From the NCBI GenBank assembly GCA_002284875.1, contig CP015604.1, positions 930,001-994,000 of the forward strand: a DNA stretch of 64,000 nt. The letters are read 5' to 3'. Made by a program: the position numbers and the translations under genes. Origin of the DNA: Actinobacteria bacterium IMCC26103 (GTDB lineage: Bacteria; Actinomycetota; Actinomycetes; Nanopelagicales; Nanopelagicaceae). Below, piece by piece: positions 38,331 to 48,639 of this stretch; position 1 is the first letter of the stretch, and every line of letters begins with the position of its first letter. The notes beneath the pieces are model-generated. The model had not been told where the DNA came from. It did no database searches and saw only the letters and a list, made by a program, of their open reading frames with translations.

Positions 38331-38837
38331 TTACCTTAAGGTTATCTTCCACTGTTTCAACCACTGGCTAAATAATTCTCGCTTCATCGCTAGTAAAAGA
38401 GTGAGAGTATCTAAATCACTGGCGCGAAGAGTCAGAATTTCACCATTCCAATCACCTCTGCGTTGGGCAATGGCTATTAAAAAATTATGAAGGCTGCGGA
38501 ACTCATTCTCGCTCTGTCTTGTGGCTAACACCGCGCTCTGGCGGAGATCAAATCTTTCGATCTCAACCTTGTTTTTTACGCCGCCTTCGGGCGCAGCAAG
38601 AAGTTCGGCAACCGGTATGGCGAAGAGATTGGCGAGTTCTAAGCAACGGGCAAGTGAGATCGCGCGAGTCCCACGTTCATAGGAGCCCATCACCACCGAT
38701 TTTATTGAGCCGTGTGATTTGCTTTCGATATCGTGCAAAGTCCAACCCCGTGCCTTACGCAAGGTGCGAAGCCGCAGGGCAACCGATTTAGGGGTGGGTT
38801 GGGTAAAAGGTGCGAGGTTATCGATCTTTGATGTCAT
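38331..38837 (-). CDS. bldD: BldD-like transcriptional regulator with c-di-GMP signature
   Basis: The 168-residue protein has an N-terminal XRE-type helix-turn-helix (about 18-75; RLRTLRKARGWTLHDIE and SYERGTRAISLARCLELA) and a C-terminal helical domain. That domain carries the c-di-GMP binding signature of Streptomyces BldD, RxD-X8-RxxD, as RGD at 127-129 and RASD at 138-141 with exactly eight residues between. Length (BldD is 167) and position between nusB and pyrR also match Streptomyces. The start at 38837 is preferred over the upstream ATG at 38885 because a TANNNT box lies seven bases before it. In Streptomyces BldD represses development genes when bound to c-di-GMP; targets here are unknown. 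Confidence 0.9.
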   Translation of the reverse strand: MTSKIDNLAPFTQPTPKSVALRLRTLRKARGWTLHDIESKSHGSIKSVVMGSYERGTRAISLARCLELANLFAIPVAELLAAPEGGVKNKVEIERFDLRQSAVLATRQSENEFRSLHNFLIAIAQRRGDWNGEILTLRASDLDTLTLLLAMKRELFSQWLKQWKITLR

Positions 38838-38844
38838 GGCGCAT

Positions 38845-38850
38845 AGGCTA
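38845..38850 (-). promoter_or_regulatory. Candidate -10 box for leaderless bldD
   Basis: On the minus strand TAGCCT ends seven bases before the ATG at 38837 and fits the recurring leaderless pattern. No Shine-Dalgarno sequence is present. Confidence 0.4.
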
Positions 38851-38905
38851 GAGATCGACTTAACGCGCCCATGTTTCTCATCCACAGGGCCCGCTCTTTA
38901 CGGTG

Positions 38906-38911
38906 TATCAT
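38906..38911 (+). promoter_or_regulatory. Candidate -10 box for the pyr operon
   Basis: TATCAT lies 57 bases before the pyrR ATG and 20 bases before the PyrR-binding hairpin, so a transcript starting just after it would carry the hairpin. No convincing -35 box is seen. Confidence 0.35.
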
Positions 38912-38931
38912 TTGCCAACATCCTTTAACGA

Positions 38932-38949
38932 CCCGTCCTGCGAGGCGGG
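38932..38949 (+). promoter_or_regulatory. PyrR-binding hairpin in the pyr operon leader
   Basis: CCCG (38932-38935) pairs with CGGG (38946-38949) around a 10-base loop TCCTGCGAGG. The loop with its flanks matches the PyrR-binding consensus RUCCNGNGAGGY known from Bacillus and actinobacterial pyr leaders. The ribosome binding site AAGGAG (38951-38956) begins two bases after the hairpin, so PyrR bound with UMP would block translation start of pyrR. This is the translational repression type reported for mycobacteria rather than attenuation. Confidence 0.8.
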
Positions 38950-38962
38950 GAAGGAGATTTAA

Positions 38963-39496
38963 ATGAGCCTTGTCCTGCCTGCGCCAGATTTAACACGCGC
39001 GCTAACTCGTATTTCTCACGAGATCCTAGAACGTAACGCCGGTTCAGCAAATATCACCTTGCTAGGGATTCCAACTAGAGGTGCGCATCTAGCCAGACGT
39101 ATCGCTGAGATTATTACCAAGATTGAAAACGCCCCGGTTCAGGTTGGCACCTTAGATATCACCTTGCATCGCGATGACTTGCGGCTGCGACCACCTCGTG
39201 CGCTGATGCCGACGGTAATTCCCGCATTGGGCGTTGAAGGTAGAGATGTAATTTTGATCGATGATGTTCTCTACTCTGGCAGAACTATCCGCGCAGCCCT
39301 TGATGCACTGGGGGAGATAGGTCGCCCCAAAACCGTGCAGCTAGCGATATTGGTCGATCGCGGTCATAGAGAGCTGCCGATCCGGGCTGATTATGTTGGA
39401 AAGAATATTCCTACCTCGCGAGAACAGAGCGTCGTAGTTCATCTAACTGAGCTTGATGGCGTCGATGAAGTACTCGTTGAAGGAAGTGCAGAATGA
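38963..39496 (+). CDS. pyrR: PyrR bifunctional regulator/uracil phosphoribosyltransferase
   Basis: The 177-residue PRT-fold protein has the PRPP loop [16 protein letters not shown] and the [13 protein letters not shown] segment. PyrR binds pyr mRNA in response to UMP and has weak uracil phosphoribosyltransferase activity. It opens the pyr operon, has a strong AAGGAG site six bases upstream, and its own leader carries a PyrR-binding loop. The end overlaps pyrB by four bases. Confidence 0.96.
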   Translation: MSLVLPAPDLTRALTRISHEILERNAGSANITLLGIPTRGAHLARRIAEIITKIENAPVQVGTLDITLHRDDLRLRPPRALMPTVIPALGVEGRDVILIDDVLYSGRTIRAALDALGEIGRPKTVQLAILVDRGHRELPIRADYVGKNIPTSREQSVVVHLTELDGVDEVLVEGSAE

Positions 39497-40440
39497 AGCA
39501 CTTACTCTCGATCAACGATTTATCCAAGGCTGATGCAATCTCAATTTTAGATACCGCTCAAGAACTAGCGCGGGTCAGCGATGGACCGATGAAGAAGTTA
39601 CCAACTTTACGTGGTCGCACCATCGTTAATCTCTTTGCTGAAGATTCCACGCGGACGCGAATTTCCTTCGAAGCTGCAGCCAAACGTTTATCCGCCGATG
39701 TGATCAATTTCTCGGCTAAAGGCTCGAGTATCAGCAAGGGTGAATCCTTAAAAGATACTGCGCAGACTTTGCAAGCGATGGGCGCCGATGCAGTAATCAT
39801 TCGCCATGGCGCATCAGGTGCGGCCCAGCGGTTAGCAGATTCACAATGGATGTCGGGTTCGGTAATTAACGCCGGCGATGGAACACACGAGCACCCTAGC
39901 CAAGCTTTATTGGATGCCTTTACTATCCGCAAACATCTTTCAAAAGGGGCAAGCGATCTTGCAGGATTGCGGATTGCGATAGTCGGAGATGTTTTACATT
40001 CCCGAGTTGCCCGCTCAAATGTTCTCTTACTTTCGAAATTGGGCGCCCAGGTAATTCTGGTGGCTCCGCCTACATTGTTACCAGTTGGAATCGAAAGCTG
40101 GCCGTGTGAAATATCTTATGATCTAGATGCTGTCATAAAGAGCGTTGATGCGATCATGATGTTGCGAATTCAGATGGAGCGAATGAATGAATTATTCTTT
40201 CCTAATGCGCGTGAATACTCGCGTTACTTTGGGCTAAATAGTGACCGCATGAAGGCGTTAAAGCCCGATGCAATCGTTATGCACCCAGGTCCCATGAATC
40301 GCGGCTTGGAGATTACGGCAGATGCTGCAGATGGCGCGCGGTCGGTAATTGTTGAGCAGGTTGCAAATGGAGTCAGTATCCGAATGGCGATTCTATATTT
40401 ACTTCTGGCGGGCAGCCAAGAAATCGGAGCGGCGCTATGA
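39493..40440 (+). CDS. pyrB: Aspartate carbamoyltransferase catalytic subunit
   Basis: The 315-residue enzyme has the carbamoyl phosphate motif [11 protein letters not shown], the [10 protein letters not shown] loop, [11 protein letters not shown] and HPGPMNRG. It condenses carbamoyl phosphate with aspartate. No regulatory subunit gene (pyrI) is present, as usual in actinobacteria; catalysis is regulated by transcription or by PyrR. Overlaps at both ends give tight coupling. Confidence 0.97.
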   Translation: MKHLLSINDLSKADAISILDTAQELARVSDGPMKKLPTLRGRTIVNLFAEDSTRTRISFEAAAKRLSADVINFSAKGSSISKGESLKDTAQTLQAMGADAVIIRHGASGAAQRLADSQWMSGSVINAGDGTHEHPSQALLDAFTIRKHLSKGASDLAGLRIAIVGDVLHSRVARSNVLLLSKLGAQVILVAPPTLLPVGIESWPCEISYDLDAVIKSVDAIMMLRIQMERMNELFFPNAREYSRYFGLNSDRMKALKPDAIVMHPGPMNRGLEITADAADGARSVIVEQVANGVSIRMAILYLLLAGSQEIGAAL

Positions 40441-41747
40441 CAATAGATAATTACTTGCTTAAAGGGTTATTTCTTCCTGATGGCAGCGTTAGTGATATTG
40501 AAATTCGCAGCGGCAAGATTTCTGGACTCGGAAAAGATTTAGTAAAGAGCGAAGACCTGACAGAGATCGACCTTAAAGGCTGCGTCGTTCTACCTGGATT
40601 GGTAGATCTACACACCCACTTGCGCGAGCCTGGCCGGGAAGATGCGGAAACAGTTCTGTCAGGAACTATGGCAGCAACTAAAGGTGGTTATGTTGCGGTA
40701 TCTGCGATGGCAAATACCTCACCGGTTGCCGATACTGCAGGAGTTGTTGAGCAGGTTTACGCCCTTGGACAGAGCGCTGGATTTGCCGATGTCTTTCCAA
40801 TTGGTGCAGTAACTGAAGGGTTGCGGGGAGAAAGCCTTTCGGAAATGGGTGCGATGGCTGATTCGCGAGCGCGAGTAAGAATTTTTAGTGATGATGGTAA
40901 TTGCGTCTTTGATCCGCTGGTGATGCGTCGCGCTCTGGAATATGTAAAGAAATTTGATGGTGTTATTGCCCAACATGCGCAGGATCCACGATTGACTATT
41001 GGGGCGCAGATGAATGAGGGAGAAATTTCTTCGCGCTTAGGTTTAAAGGGTTGGCCGGCAGTTGCTGAAGAAGCGATCATTGCACGCGATGTTCTGATTG
41101 CCGATCACGTTAAATCTCGCCTACATATCTGCCATTTAACGACAGCAGGGGGAGTTGAGATAATTCGTTGGGCTAAGGCGCGCGGCATAGATGTAACCGC
41201 GGAAGTCACACCACATCACTTACTTTTAACTGATGAAAGCGCTTTGAGTTACGATCCAATTTTTAAGGTAAATCCACCGCTACGTACTCAGCGCGATGTT
41301 GAAGCTTTGCGCGAAGGTTTAGCCGATGGAACGATCGATATCGTTGCAACTGATCATGCACCTCACCCGGCTGAGGCGAAAGAGTGTGAATGGCAGGAAG
41401 CGGCCTTCGGCATGCTTGGCCTGGAGAGCGCGCTAGCAATCGTTAATAAGGTTATGGTGGCTACAGGTTTGCTGACGTGGGAAGCGGTGGCAGATCGCAT
41501 GAGTTACGCACCAGCACGTATTGGCCGCTATGAAGAGCACGGTCAAAAGATCGAAATTGGCAGCCAAGCCAACTTAACTGTGATTAATCCGACGCAGACC
41601 TTTCGCGTGGATCGCGACCTAGTTGCCTCGCGCAGTCGCAATACTCCCTTCCATGGAATGGAGTTACAAGGTGTCGTTAGCGCAACGATTTATCGTGGCC
41701 ACCCAACTCTTCTCAATGGCAAACTCTCTGCAATCGGGGAGCGCTGA
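40437..41747 (+). CDS. pyrC: Dihydroorotase
   Basis: The 436-residue class I dihydroorotase of the amidohydrolase superfamily has the metal-binding [10 protein letters not shown], a carbamoylated-lysine region replaced in part by the FSDDG segment, the [10 protein letters not shown] motif and the ATDHAPH motif. It cyclises carbamoyl aspartate. It overlaps pyrB by four bases and carA by one. Confidence 0.96.
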   Translation: MTIDNYLLKGLFLPDGSVSDIEIRSGKISGLGKDLVKSEDLTEIDLKGCVVLPGLVDLHTHLREPGREDAETVLSGTMAATKGGYVAVSAMANTSPVADTAGVVEQVYALGQSAGFADVFPIGAVTEGLRGESLSEMGAMADSRARVRIFSDDGNCVFDPLVMRRALEYVKKFDGVIAQHAQDPRLTIGAQMNEGEISSRLGLKGWPAVAEEAIIARDVLIADHVKSRLHICHLTTAGGVEIIRWAKARGIDVTAEVTPHHLLLTDESALSYDPIFKVNPPLRTQRDVEALREGLADGTIDIVATDHAPHPAEAKECEWQEAAFGMLGLESALAIVNKVMVATGLLTWEAVADRMSYAPARIGRYEEHGQKIEIGSQANLTVINPTQTFRVDRDLVASRSRNTPFHGMELQGVVSATIYRGHPTLLNGKLSAIGER

Positions 41748-42874
41748 TGGCTAAAGCATTTCTAGTTTTAGATGACGGGCGAATATTCGAAGGTAAGTCT
41801 TGGGCAGCAACCGGTCGCACCTTTGGTGAAGCGGTTTTTCAAACTGGAATGACTGGCTATCAAGAGACTTTGACTGATCCAAGTTATCATCGTCAGGTTG
41901 TAGTTATGACCGCACCACACATCGGTAATACGGGTGTAAATACTCCAGATAATGAATCTAAGAAGATTTGGGTCGCTGGTTTCGTTGTAAGAAATCCTTC
42001 AACAATTACCAGCAATTGGCGCAGCGAAAAAGATTTAGAAGCTGAGCTTATAGATCAGGGAATTGTGGGCATTCAAGGCATCGATACTCGAGCGCTTACT
42101 CGCCATTTACGCGATCGTGGCGCTATGCGGGTAGGAATCTTTTCCGGTATTGAAATTTCACGAGAAGAGATGATCATTGAAGTCCGTAAGACTGAAGCAA
42201 TGTCCGGGGCTTACTTGAGTGCAGATGTTTCAACAGCGCAGCCTTATATTGTTCCAGCAGTTGGGGTTAAAAAATTCACGGTTGCCGCAATTGACCTAGG
42301 AATTAAGGGTGCAACTCCGCGCGCACTTTCCGCCCGTGGGGTAGAAGTTCATGTTCTACCTTTCAATTCAACTCTAGAAGATATAAAGGCAATTAACCCA
42401 GATGGTGTTTTTCTATCCAACGGGCCAGGCGATCCTGCGACGATGACCGATGTTGTTGACCTAGTACGTGGAATTCTTTTAGAAGAAATTCCTATCTTTG
42501 GAATCTGTTTCGGTCATCAGATATTAGGCCGCGCACTTGGATTTGAGACGTATAAATTGCAATTTGGCCATCGTGGAATTAATCAACCAGTTCTAGATAA
42601 AAACACCGGGAAAGTTGAGATCACCGCGCATAACCATGGTTTTGCTATCAAAGCTCCAACTGAAGGTGTTTTCAATACCGTATTCGGCTCCGGCGAAGTA
42701 ACTCATGTCGGTCTAAATGATGGTGTTGTCGAAGGTTTGCAACTCTTAGACCGCGGAGCTTTTAGCGTGCAATATCACCCGGAAGCGGCAGCCGGTCCGC
42801 ATGATGCGGCTTACCTCTTTGATCGGTTTGTGGATTTAATGGCGAAGTATCCTCGTAAAGTTGGGGTGAATTAA
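41747..42874 (+). CDS. carA: Carbamoyl phosphate synthase small subunit
   Basis: The 375-residue glutaminase subunit has an N-terminal carA domain ([22 protein letters not shown] region) and a class I amidotransferase domain with the nucleophile cysteine in GICFGHQ and the catalytic pair in QYHPEA. It delivers ammonia to CarB. Start and stop overlap the neighbouring genes by one base each (TGATG and TAATG). Confidence 0.97.
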   Translation: MAKAFLVLDDGRIFEGKSWAATGRTFGEAVFQTGMTGYQETLTDPSYHRQVVVMTAPHIGNTGVNTPDNESKKIWVAGFVVRNPSTITSNWRSEKDLEAELIDQGIVGIQGIDTRALTRHLRDRGAMRVGIFSGIEISREEMIIEVRKTEAMSGAYLSADVSTAQPYIVPAVGVKKFTVAAIDLGIKGATPRALSARGVEVHVLPFNSTLEDIKAINPDGVFLSNGPGDPATMTDVVDLVRGILLEEIPIFGICFGHQILGRALGFETYKLQFGHRGINQPVLDKNTGKVEITAHNHGFAIKAPTEGVFNTVFGSGEVTHVGLNDGVVEGLQLLDRGAFSVQYHPEAAAGPHDAAYLFDRFVDLMAKYPRKVGVN

Positions 42875-45800
42875 TGCCACGCGATACCTCCATTAAAAGC
42901 GTTTTAGTAATTGGCTCAGGACCAATTGTGATTGGTCAAGCGTGCGAATTTGATTATTCCGGAACTCAAGCTTGTCGCGTACTTCGTGCTGAAGGCGTTC
43001 GCGTGATTTTAGTTAACTCTAATCCAGCAACAATCATGACCGATCCAGAATTTGCAGATGCAACTTATATCGAGCCGATCACGCCCGAATTTATTGAAAA
43101 GATCATCGCCAAGGAACGACCTGATGGGGTTCTGGCAACGCTCGGCGGTCAGACTGCGCTCAATGCTGCCATCGGTCTTCAGAAAGCCGGGACGCTGGAA
43201 CGCTATGGAACAAAGTTAATTGGCGCCGATGTCGATGCGATTGAACGCGGAGAAAATCGCGAGATCTTTAAAAGCATCGTGTCCAAGATTGGCGGAGAGT
43301 CAGCCAAATCAGTTATCTGTCACACCATGGAGGAAATTATCGCTGGTGCTGCGATCTTGAATTATCCGGTCGTTGTTCGTCCATCTTTTACGATGGGTGG
43401 ACTTGGCTCAGGAATCGCATTTGATGAAGAGAATCTGCGCCAGATTGCAGGCGCTGGCCTGCGCCACAGTCCAACATCTGAAGTACTTCTCGAAGAATCT
43501 ATCTTGGGTTGGAAAGAGTACGAGCTCGAGGTCATGCGTGATTCATCTGACAACGTGGTGATTGTCTGCAGTATTGAAAATATTGATCCGATGGGCGTTC
43601 ATACTGGGGATTCAATTACGGTGGCACCAGCACTGACGCTTACCGATGTGGAATTCCAGAAATTGCGTAACCTATCGATCGACATCATCCGCGAAGTTGG
43701 GGTAGCAACTGGTGGTTGCAATATTCAATTTGCAGTAAATCCTGATAATGGACGCATCATTGTTATTGAGATGAACCCACGCGTATCTCGCTCCAGCGCT
43801 CTGGCTTCGAAAGCTACGGGATTTCCAATCGCTAAGATCGCGACCAAATTGGCGATTGGCTACACCTTGGATGAGATCAAAAATGATATTACGCAAGTAA
43901 CGCCAGCATCTTTCGAGCCAACCCTCGATTACATCGTGGTCAAGGCGCCACGATTTGCCTTTGAAAAATTTGCCGATGCCGACCCTCGTTTAACAACGAC
44001 TATGAAGAGCGTCGGTGAGGCTATGGCGATTGGACGTTCTTTCCCAGAAGCGTTGATGAAAGCGCTGCGTTCGTTGGAACGCAAGGAGGCGATCTTTCAA
44101 TTCCCAGCCGATACATCCGGCATTGATAAGGCAAGGCTCTTGCAATCGATGAAGATTCCAACCGAATACCGCTTGCAGCAAGTACAACAAGCGATGTGGG
44201 CGGGTGCCGATATTGAAGAGATCTTTGCAGCCACCAAGATTGATCGTTGGTTCTTACATCAACTCGAATTGATTAACACCCGCGCCCGTGAGCTGGCTCA
44301 GCCTGGCGAGTTAACAGTGGAAGTTCTACGTTCTGCCAAAGAAATGGAATTTTCAGATGCCCAAATTGCTGCACTGCGCGGAATTACGGAAGAAGATGTT
44401 CGCAAGGTGCGCCATCACTTAAATGTCAGACCAGTTTATAAAACAGTTGATACTTGCGCGGCAGAATTTGAAGCTTTCACTCCTTATTATTATTCAAGTT
44501 ACGAAGAAGAGACCGAAGTTAAACCACGTACCAAGCCTGCAGTAATCATCTTGGGCAGTGGCCCTAATCGCATTGGTCAGGGTATTGAATTTGATTATTC
44601 ATGTGTGCATGCATCTTTTACGCTTCGTGAAGCCGGCTTTGAAACTATAATGATCAATTGCAATCCTGAGACCGTTTCAACAGATTACGACACATCAGAT
44701 CGCTTGTACTTCGAGCCGTTAACTCTGGAAGATGTCCTTGAAGTCATCCATGCCGAAACGTTGGCTGGTCCGGTACTCGGTGTTATTACACAGCTTGGTG
44801 GGCAGACACCGCTAGGTCTTGCAGCAGGGTTAAAAGCCGCTGGCGTTACGATCTTAGGAACCTCACCTGAAGCGATAAATCTGGCTGAAGAGCGCGGTGC
44901 TTTCGGAAGAGTTCTAGAAGAACAGGGATTAACTGCACCAGAGTTTGGAATGGCGGCCTCGCAAATGGAGGCGTTAGCGATCGCAACTCGTATCGGTTAT
45001 CCAGTTTTGGTCCGCCCATCATTTGTACTAGGCGGGCGCGGAATGGAAATTGTTTATGATGATGCTTCTCTTTCTGGTTTTATCAGTCGAGCAACTGAGA
45101 TAACCCCGGATCATCCAGTTTTAGTAGATCGTTTTCTAGATAGCGCGATCGAAATTGATGTTGATGCGCTCTACGATGGCCACGAATTATTCCTCGGTGG
45201 CGTAATGGAGCACATTGAAGAAGCAGGAATTCACTCAGGTGATAGCGCCTGCGTCTTACCAGCAATGACGATTACGGCAACTCAGAATAAGGCGATCCGT
45301 GAGGCGACCTTGAAGATTGCGCAAGGCGTAGGAGTTCTAGGACTGATCAATATTCAATTCGCTATGGCTGAAGAAGTTTTATATGTTCTCGAAGCCAATC
45401 CACGCGCATCGCGCACCGTGCCCTTTGTCAGCAAAGCAACTGGAGTTCCTCTGGCTAAAGCAGCAGCCCGAATCTCTTTAGGAGCAACCATTGCTGATCT
45501 AAAATTAGAAGGCTTGCTACCTAATTCGGTAGATGGAGTTGCTAAGGGCATCTCGGTAAAAGAGGCAGTTCTTCCTTGGAATCGTTTCCGTCGCACCGAT
45601 GGTCGCGGCGTTGATGCAGTTCTGGGACCTGAAATGCGTTCGACCGGTGAAGTAATGGGTATTGCAGATACATTCGGTGAAAGTTATGCCAAATCACAAA
45701 TTAGCGCCTTCGGTTCGCTACCAAAGAGTGGAACTGTCTTTATTTCCTTAGCCGATAAAGATAAGGAATCAGGAATCTCTCCCGCCCGAGCGCTTCTTTC

Positions 45801-46140
45801 CCTTGGTTTTAAACTGCTCGCTACCGGTGGCACCGCAGATTTTCTAGCAGTAAATGACATCTTGGCACACAAGGTCCGTAAGAATTCGGAAGGCTCTGGC
45901 CCAATGGGGGAGCGCACTATCGTTGAGCTTCTAAATAGTGGAGATGTTGATCTAGTGATTAATACACCGGTAGGGCGTGGAACTCGTGCTGATGGTTGGG
46001 CGATTCGAACCGCTGCGGTGCAACGTTCTATTCCGTGCATCACCACGACTGCCGGATTTAGTGCTGCAGTTGAAGGAATCAAGGCGCTGCAACGCGGTGA
46101 GCTATCTGTGCTGCCAATTCAGGAATGGTTGAAGAAGTAA
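42874..46140 (+). CDS. carB: Carbamoyl phosphate synthase large subunit
   Basis: The 1088-residue protein contains the two homologous ATP-grasp halves (each opening with a VxGSGPxxIGQGxEFDYS motif near residues 12 and 562) and a C-terminal allosteric domain with [11 protein letters not shown]. It makes carbamoyl phosphate from bicarbonate, ammonia and two ATP for pyrimidine and arginine synthesis. It is the largest gene in the window. Confidence 0.98.
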   Translation: MPRDTSIKSVLVIGSGPIVIGQACEFDYSGTQACRVLRAEGVRVILVNSNPATIMTDPEFADATYIEPITPEFIEKIIAKERPDGVLATLGGQTALNAAIGLQKAGTLERYGTKLIGADVDAIERGENREIFKSIVSKIGGESAKSVICHTMEEIIAGAAILNYPVVVRPSFTMGGLGSGIAFDEENLRQIAGAGLRHSPTSEVLLEESILGWKEYELEVMRDSSDNVVIVCSIENIDPMGVHTGDSITVAPALTLTDVEFQKLRNLSIDIIREVGVATGGCNIQFAVNPDNGRIIVIEMNPRVSRSSALASKATGFPIAKIATKLAIGYTLDEIKNDITQVTPASFEPTLDYIVVKAPRFAFEKFADADPRLTTTMKSVGEAMAIGRSFPEALMKALRSLERKEAIFQFPADTSGIDKARLLQSMKIPTEYRLQQVQQAMWAGADIEEIFAATKIDRWFLHQLELINTRARELAQPGELTVEVLRSAKEMEFSDAQIAALRGITEEDVRKVRHHLNVRPVYKTVDTCAAEFEAFTPYYYSSYEEETEVKPRTKPAVIILGSGPNRIGQGIEFDYSCVHASFTLREAGFETIMINCNPETVSTDYDTSDRLYFEPLTLEDVLEVIHAETLAGPVLGVITQLGGQTPLGLAAGLKAAGVTILGTSPEAINLAEERGAFGRVLEEQGLTAPEFGMAASQMEALAIATRIGYPVLVRPSFVLGGRGMEIVYDDASLSGFISRATEITPDHPVLVDRFLDSAIEIDVDALYDGHELFLGGVMEHIEEAGIHSGDSACVLPAMTITATQNKAIREATLKIAQGVGVLGLINIQFAMAEEVLYVLEANPRASRTVPFVSKATGVPLAKAAARISLGATIADLKLEGLLPNSVDGVAKGISVKEAVLPWNRFRRTDGRGVDAVLGPEMRSTGEVMGIADTFGESYAKSQISAFGSLPKSGTVFISLADKDKESGISPARALLSLGFKLLATGGTADFLAVNDILAHKVRKNSEGSGPMGERTIVELLNSGDVDLVINTPVGRGTRADGWAIRTAAVQRSIPCITTTAGFSAAVEGIKALQRGELSVLPIQEWLKK

Positions 46141-46988
46141 TGTCAGAGATCAATCGGGGCGCAGCGCATCTCAACGCAACAGTTTTAGCTAATAAGCGAG
46201 TTGGTCAATACCATCAAATAGTTTTAGGGATTGGCGATCTCGTTAAGAATTGTCGCCCCGGAAATTTTGTGGCTATTAAGGTCGGAGGAGATTCTTCCAA
46301 AATGATCCTGCGCCGCGCCTTTGCAATCTCTCGTGTGGCCGAAAGCGTTAGCTTTGGTGGAACTATGGAACTCATCGTTGCCCCTCATGGCAGTGGTTCG
46401 AAATGGCTCTGCTCGCAAAGTGAAGGCGCGGAATTAGATATCGTTGCGCCACTCGGCACCGCTTTTGGAATTCCTACTCAACCAGTGAATGCACTTCTTG
46501 TCGGCGGCGGTTACGGTTCAGCACCGCTCTTTGGTTTGGCTGAAGTTTTAAAGTCGCGCGGTTGCAAAGTTGATATGTTATTAGGTGCCTCAACTGGCGG
46601 AAAAATTTACGCTCCCATGGAAGGTAAGCGCTCGGTTAATTCCCTAAAGATTTATACCGAAGATGGATCGATGGGTGAGCTAGGTCGGGTTACTGAACCG
46701 ATATTGAAATTGGTCGAAGATAAGGCAGTCGATGTTATTTATTCTTGTGGGCCGATGGGAATGTTACGCGCGATATCGGAGATCACGGCCGGAAGCGATG
46801 TTGTCCACCAATGTGCAGTTGAGGAAGCTATGGCATGTGGCATCGGAATTTGTATGACTTGCGTTCTTCCGGTAAAGGATGACTCTGGTCAAATATCAAT
46901 GCTGCGATCCTGTATTGATGGTCCGGTTATGGATGGTTCACAAGTGCAATGGCACTTGGTCGGACAAGTACCAGAGGTCGCCCCATGA
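46140..46988 (+). CDS. pyrK: Dihydroorotate dehydrogenase electron-transfer subunit
   Basis: The 282-residue protein is of the ferredoxin-reductase type. It has an FAD domain (RRAFAISR), an NAD domain (VGGGYGSAPLFGL and YSCGPMGML) and a C-terminal [2Fe-2S] cysteine cluster in CAVEEAMACGIGICMTC followed by SCIDGPV. PyrK passes electrons from the class 1B PyrD to NAD. The ATG at 46140 overlaps the carB stop; a possible upstream start at 46125 is inside carB. The end overlaps pyrD by four bases. Confidence 0.93.
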   Translation: MSEINRGAAHLNATVLANKRVGQYHQIVLGIGDLVKNCRPGNFVAIKVGGDSSKMILRRAFAISRVAESVSFGGTMELIVAPHGSGSKWLCSQSEGAELDIVAPLGTAFGIPTQPVNALLVGGGYGSAPLFGLAEVLKSRGCKVDMLLGASTGGKIYAPMEGKRSVNSLKIYTEDGSMGELGRVTEPILKLVEDKAVDVIYSCGPMGMLRAISEITAGSDVVHQCAVEEAMACGIGICMTCVLPVKDDSGQISMLRSCIDGPVMDGSQVQWHLVGQVPEVAP

Positions 46989-47923
46989 GCAACTTCGATT
47001 TCTCTACAACTTTAGGAAACGCCTTCTTTAATACGCCAATCTTTACCGCTAGTGGGTGTGCTAGTTCAGGAAAAGAGTTATCCCAATTTTTTGCGCTAAG
47101 TGAAATAGGCGCAGTAGTTACAAAGTCGGTGATGAATAAGCCGCGCTATGGCCGCCCAACGCCACGTATGGCAGAAACGCCATCTGGAATGCTCAATTCC
47201 ATTGGTCTACAAGGCCCCGGAATAGATGCCTTTCTAGCTAAAGATATTCCATGGCTCGTTGAACAAAAATCTCGAGTCATCGTTTCAATCGCAGGTGAGA
47301 CTGTTGAAGAGTATGCAACCTTGGCTCGCAAGGTTAGATCAGTTGCCGGTATTAGCGCCCTAGAAGTGAATATCTCATGCCCAAATGTAGAAAATCGGGG
47401 CTTGGTTTTTGCCTGTGATCCGGAAGCATCACGTCGGGTAGTAGATGGCGTGCGCAGAACAATTGGCGGTGAGATTCCGATCATCGCCAAACTCTCACCT
47501 GATGTAACTAATTTGCCAGCGATTGCCCAAGGCGTCGTAGATGCTGGCGCAGATGCATTAGCTCTGATAAATACCGTTTTAGGCATGGTCATCAATTTAG
47601 ATTCAATGCGTCCACATTTAGGTGGCAAGACAGGTGGTTTATCTGGGCCAGCAATTCGACCAGTTGCAGTGCGAGCTATTTATCAAGTGCATGCAGCGAT
47701 GCCACAAGTTCCAATTTTAGGAATGGGCGGAGTTTCATCTGGCCGAGATGCGCTAGAACTTATTTTAGCTGGCGCATCTGGAGTAAGCGTTGGTACCGCT
47801 AGTTTTGGAAATCCGCACGCAGTAATTGAAATTCAGAGAGAGCTGCAAGAGCTCTTAATTGCAAAGGGTTTTCCTTCTCTAAAATCTGCAGTTGGATATG
47901 CCCATCGTGAGGAGAGCCAATGA
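46985..47923 (+). CDS. pyrD: Dihydroorotate dehydrogenase, class 1B catalytic subunit
   Basis: The 312-residue FMN TIM barrel has the class 1 catalytic cysteine Cys132 in VNISCPN, NTVLGM and the glycine-rich phosphate site ILGMGGVSSGRDALE. With PyrK it forms the NAD-linked class 1B enzyme, cytosolic and not quinone-dependent. The ATG overlaps the pyrK stop (ATGA). Confidence 0.96.
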   Translation: MSNFDFSTTLGNAFFNTPIFTASGCASSGKELSQFFALSEIGAVVTKSVMNKPRYGRPTPRMAETPSGMLNSIGLQGPGIDAFLAKDIPWLVEQKSRVIVSIAGETVEEYATLARKVRSVAGISALEVNISCPNVENRGLVFACDPEASRRVVDGVRRTIGGEIPIIAKLSPDVTNLPAIAQGVVDAGADALALINTVLGMVINLDSMRPHLGGKTGGLSGPAIRPVAVRAIYQVHAAMPQVPILGMGGVSSGRDALELILAGASGVSVGTASFGNPHAVIEIQRELQELLIAKGFPSLKSAVGYAHREESQ

Positions 47924-48630
47924 AAGCCCCGATTATCTTGGCGGTAGATACTTCAGATTTTGAGACCGCGATCGCTTGGATTAAAGCGACGGAAAATTCG
48001 GTCAGCGTTTATAAGTTGGGGCTTGAGTTCTACTTAAATTTTGGCGCCGCAGGTGTTGCGCAAGTTATGAAACGTACTGGCGCAGATATCTTTTTAGATC
48101 TAAAACTCCACGATATTCCACATACAGTCGCGGGAGCCGCCAAGGCGATCGAAGAACTTAAACCACGTTTTCTTACGGTACATTCCAGTGGGGGACGAGC
48201 CATGGTCGCAGCCGCTGCACAAGCAGTGCCAGATATTTCCATTACCGCAGTTACGATCCTTACCTCACTTTCAGAATCTGATTTATTTGAAATTGGCTAT
48301 GCCAGCCCCGCATTAGAGAGCGCGGTTGCGCTTGCGAAATTAGCGGTGGCTGCAGGTGCAAAGGCGTTGGTTTGTTCACCTCTTGAAACAGCGGCTATTC
48401 GCAGCGCCGTTGGTCCAGAGCCAATCATTATTACGCCAGGAGTCAGGCCGATATCTGAGCAAGGAAATGACGATCAGGTACGCACTATGACTCCGGCCGA
48501 TGCAATCGCTGCAGGTGCAAACTATGTTGTGATTGGCCGTCCTATCACCAAGGCATGGGCTGGTGGAGCCGAAGCTATGACGGAGAAAGCGCGCGCCATA
48601 GGCGATGAAATTCTCGAAGCACTTGCGTAG
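47920..48630 (+). CDS. pyrF: Orotidine 5'-phosphate decarboxylase
   Basis: The 236-residue enzyme has the catalytic DxKxxD motif in DIFLDLKLHDIPHT and the phosphate-binding TPGVRP and VIGRPI segments. It makes UMP and ends the operon. Its TAG stop (48628-48630) is also the start of a candidate -10 box for the next gene. Confidence 0.97.
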   Translation: MKAPIILAVDTSDFETAIAWIKATENSVSVYKLGLEFYLNFGAAGVAQVMKRTGADIFLDLKLHDIPHTVAGAAKAIEELKPRFLTVHSSGGRAMVAAAAQAVPDISITAVTILTSLSESDLFEIGYASPALESAVALAKLAVAAGAKALVCSPLETAAIRSAVGPEPIIITPGVRPISEQGNDDQVRTMTPADAIAAGANYVVIGRPITKAWAGGAEAMTEKARAIGDEILEALA

Positions 48631-48633
48631 AGT
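48628..48633 (+). promoter_or_regulatory. Candidate -10 box for leaderless mihF-gmk, overlapping the pyrF stop
   Basis: TAGAGT ends six bases before the ATG at 48640. Its first three bases are the stop codon of pyrF, the same arrangement as at ruvB-secD. Confidence 0.4.
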
Positions 48634-48639
48634 TCACTT

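Noticed and set aside
43672-43896. Short minus-strand frames inside carB and other long genes
   Set aside because: They lack ribosome binding sites and family motifs and lie fully inside conserved coding sequence.
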